Assembly: GCA_024305405.1 (NCBI GenBank)
Contig: JAKNDB010000087.1
Span: 1,860,001 to 1,924,000, forward strand
Length of the DNA: 64,000 nt
Direction: 5' to 3'
Source of the DNA: Dirofilaria immitis
Taxonomy: Eukaryota > Nematoda > Chromadorea > Rhabditida > Onchocercidae
The translations under genes were made by a program, and so were the position numbers. Shown one piece after another: positions 62,601 through 64,000 of the stretch. The stretch's first letter is position 1, and each line of letters starts with the position of its first letter. A model generated the notes under the pieces. That model was not told where the DNA came from. It was given only the letters and a program-made list of their open reading frames with translations, and made no database searches.

Positions 62601-63721
62601 TGTTATCAAAAAAATGAGAATCAGATTATTTAAAGATGATAGAATTTACCGTTGTCAATACAAAGGACGTAATGCATTGGTGAAGTAGCATCAATTTCCA
62701 CTGTTTCTGGTTTATTTGCCAATCCACTCCACGGATCCAAACCTGAAATTAAAAAAGCGTACGGATTCAAAATACTTAAATTATAAAATAATTGAATTTC
62801 TCAACATGTCTATATAATATTTTCGTTATGTTGTTTGCTTGAAATAAGCATCATATTGTTTAAACGGATACTTAACATGACGAAAAAAAGATATTACATA
62901 TCCAGTGACATGAATTCTCATCCCAAAATTCCACCCAATAATTCCTTTTAGTTTGTCAACCGAAATGCTGTCATTTCCATCTTGATTTTCGAAATCGAAG
63001 AGTACAATTTTTCTACTGTTTCTTCCAGTTTTTCTGGCCATTCCATATAGTCATCAGTTGTAAGCTTTCTGGATCCATAATAATTAACAAGAGATTCAAC
63101 TGCTTCCAGAGGCCGTTGTCGCATTATCTGAAATTGTCTTATTTTGAGTAATGATATCTATTATAATCATGAATTTTTCAAAAAATGATAATTAAAACGA
63201 TCAACAAAAAAGTACCAGTTTGAACGGCATTGGCTGACAAGATAAACAAATGCGAGCTGTTTGTTTCAGAGCAATGAGATTCAAAAATAAGAGCTAAAAT
63301 AAGTTGCAAAACATGAAGATTCAATGAATGATTAAATAAGTTAAATATTCTGAATTGTTGTGGTTCGTCTTGTTGCTAGAGTGTAAGATATATATCGTTT
63401 AGTTTTTGAAATGTCAAGAAGAATATATACAGTAGACTGAAATGTGAAATAAGGCTCAGCTGGCATTGTATACTATAATATATTCATCATCAAACTGCAT
63501 TTTTATCAATAGTGATAAGAATATGAAAATTGAGAGAAAAAGGAATAAAATCTAAAGCCACTCCTGCACTTCGATTTTTTAAAATTTCGATTCCTAGAAA
63601 TTATTTAAGGAAATATAAAACTGTGAAGATAACAGGATCATTTTTAAATAAGTCTTACAAATGTCAAATCCCTGTCGTTTTCGTAGACCTGCTCAGCAAT
63701 TAAGTCTTCTAAACGATGCAG
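59675..63721 (-). CDS. xpc-1: XPC/Rad4 DNA-damage recognition protein (5' partial)
   Basis: Recognises helix-distorting DNA damage to start global-genome nucleotide excision repair. Exons seen, 5' to 3': 63659-63721, 63216-63293, 62898-63127, 62650-62742, 62313-62416, 62109-62220, 61592-61788, 61373-61507, 60935-61110, 60457-60549, 60242-60345 and 59675-59806. All phases agree after four homopolymer corrections (63008, 62946, 60476, 60243). Transglutaminase-fold remnants: CLSCQPMPFK, YWVEFW, HWICLDPWSG, DITARYASKYL. The beta-hairpin domains follow: KYEAIYPENQQPVG, YGLWQTIPYVTP, GRVPRNEFGNLYIYK, GIDCVPAVVGWN, then DGCVILKEHEDELREAW and KNWRCLVKGLM. The last exon (HVDEKLEINKKL...) extends past the usual XPC end and is less certain. 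N-terminal exons are outside the window. Confidence 0.92.
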
Positions 63722-64000
63722 CTGAAAAAATGAAATCTCAATATAAAAGTATTTTTCAACTTGACAAACGGGAAAACTTGAATTTATTAAAAGCGAAAGT
63801 TTTTGAAATATCTTTGAACTAAATTCTTTTAAACAATTTATATCGGAAAAAATTTATCCTAAATACTGATTATAGTGCAATGACATGAATTGTTTCGAAC
63901 TATCACAGAGGAAGGCCCTCCAGTAACGCAATTTTTTGATCAAAACGAGATAATTTTTAAGCCAATAAAAACAAAACCTGGGCATCACTAAAATCACCCT

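Overview
This is a nuclear genome segment from a nematode, most likely a spirurid or filarial-type worm. It is very AT-rich and carries intron-rich genes with nematode-type TTTCAG acceptors. The recognisable proteins are an AMT ammonium transporter, two aquaglyceroporins, an insect-Gr-related receptor, a ShKT-containing haem peroxidase, Aurora B and XPC. No bacterial, viral or organellar gene was recognised. The species assignment is inference; the gene calls rest on hand translation and exon-phase checks.

Layout, left to right. 71-4120 (+) is the 3' part of an ammonium transporter gene. 4121-14782 is AT-rich intergenic DNA with repeats only. 14820-33535 (+) is an aquaglyceroporin whose first coding exon lies 15.4 kb before the second; that interval holds several tandem repeats and a GC-richer, promoter-like patch near 26.6-27.1 kb. 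36115-39098 (+) is a second aquaglyceroporin with the same intron phases, so a tandem duplicate. 41180-44121 (+) is a seven-helix gustatory-receptor-like protein ending in the TY...QF signature. The right half is on the minus strand: a two-ShKT animal haem peroxidase (45702-51864), Aurora B kinase (56163-58198), and an XPC/Rad4 repair protein whose N-terminus lies beyond the right edge (59675-63721).

The most pervasive oddity is sequence-level. All seven genes carry coding-frame breaks, at least 17 in total, and every one is repaired by a single extra base in a short A/T run (2-7 nt as read). All are deletions and none are insertions, which points to systematic homopolymer under-calling in the assembly rather than seven pseudogenes. 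Automatic ORF calling will therefore fragment these genes.

The most interesting biology is the second aquaglyceroporin. Its second NPA box reads NPAS, so the selectivity-filter arginine is lost, and the aromatic filter position is also serine. Its intron 3 carries a 37-bp minisatellite in which each unit reproduces a juxtaposed CAG|GTAAAT acceptor/donor. Other points are tandem ShKT domains on the peroxidase, a GC-AG intron, and phased GGAA decamers in the 15-kb intron.
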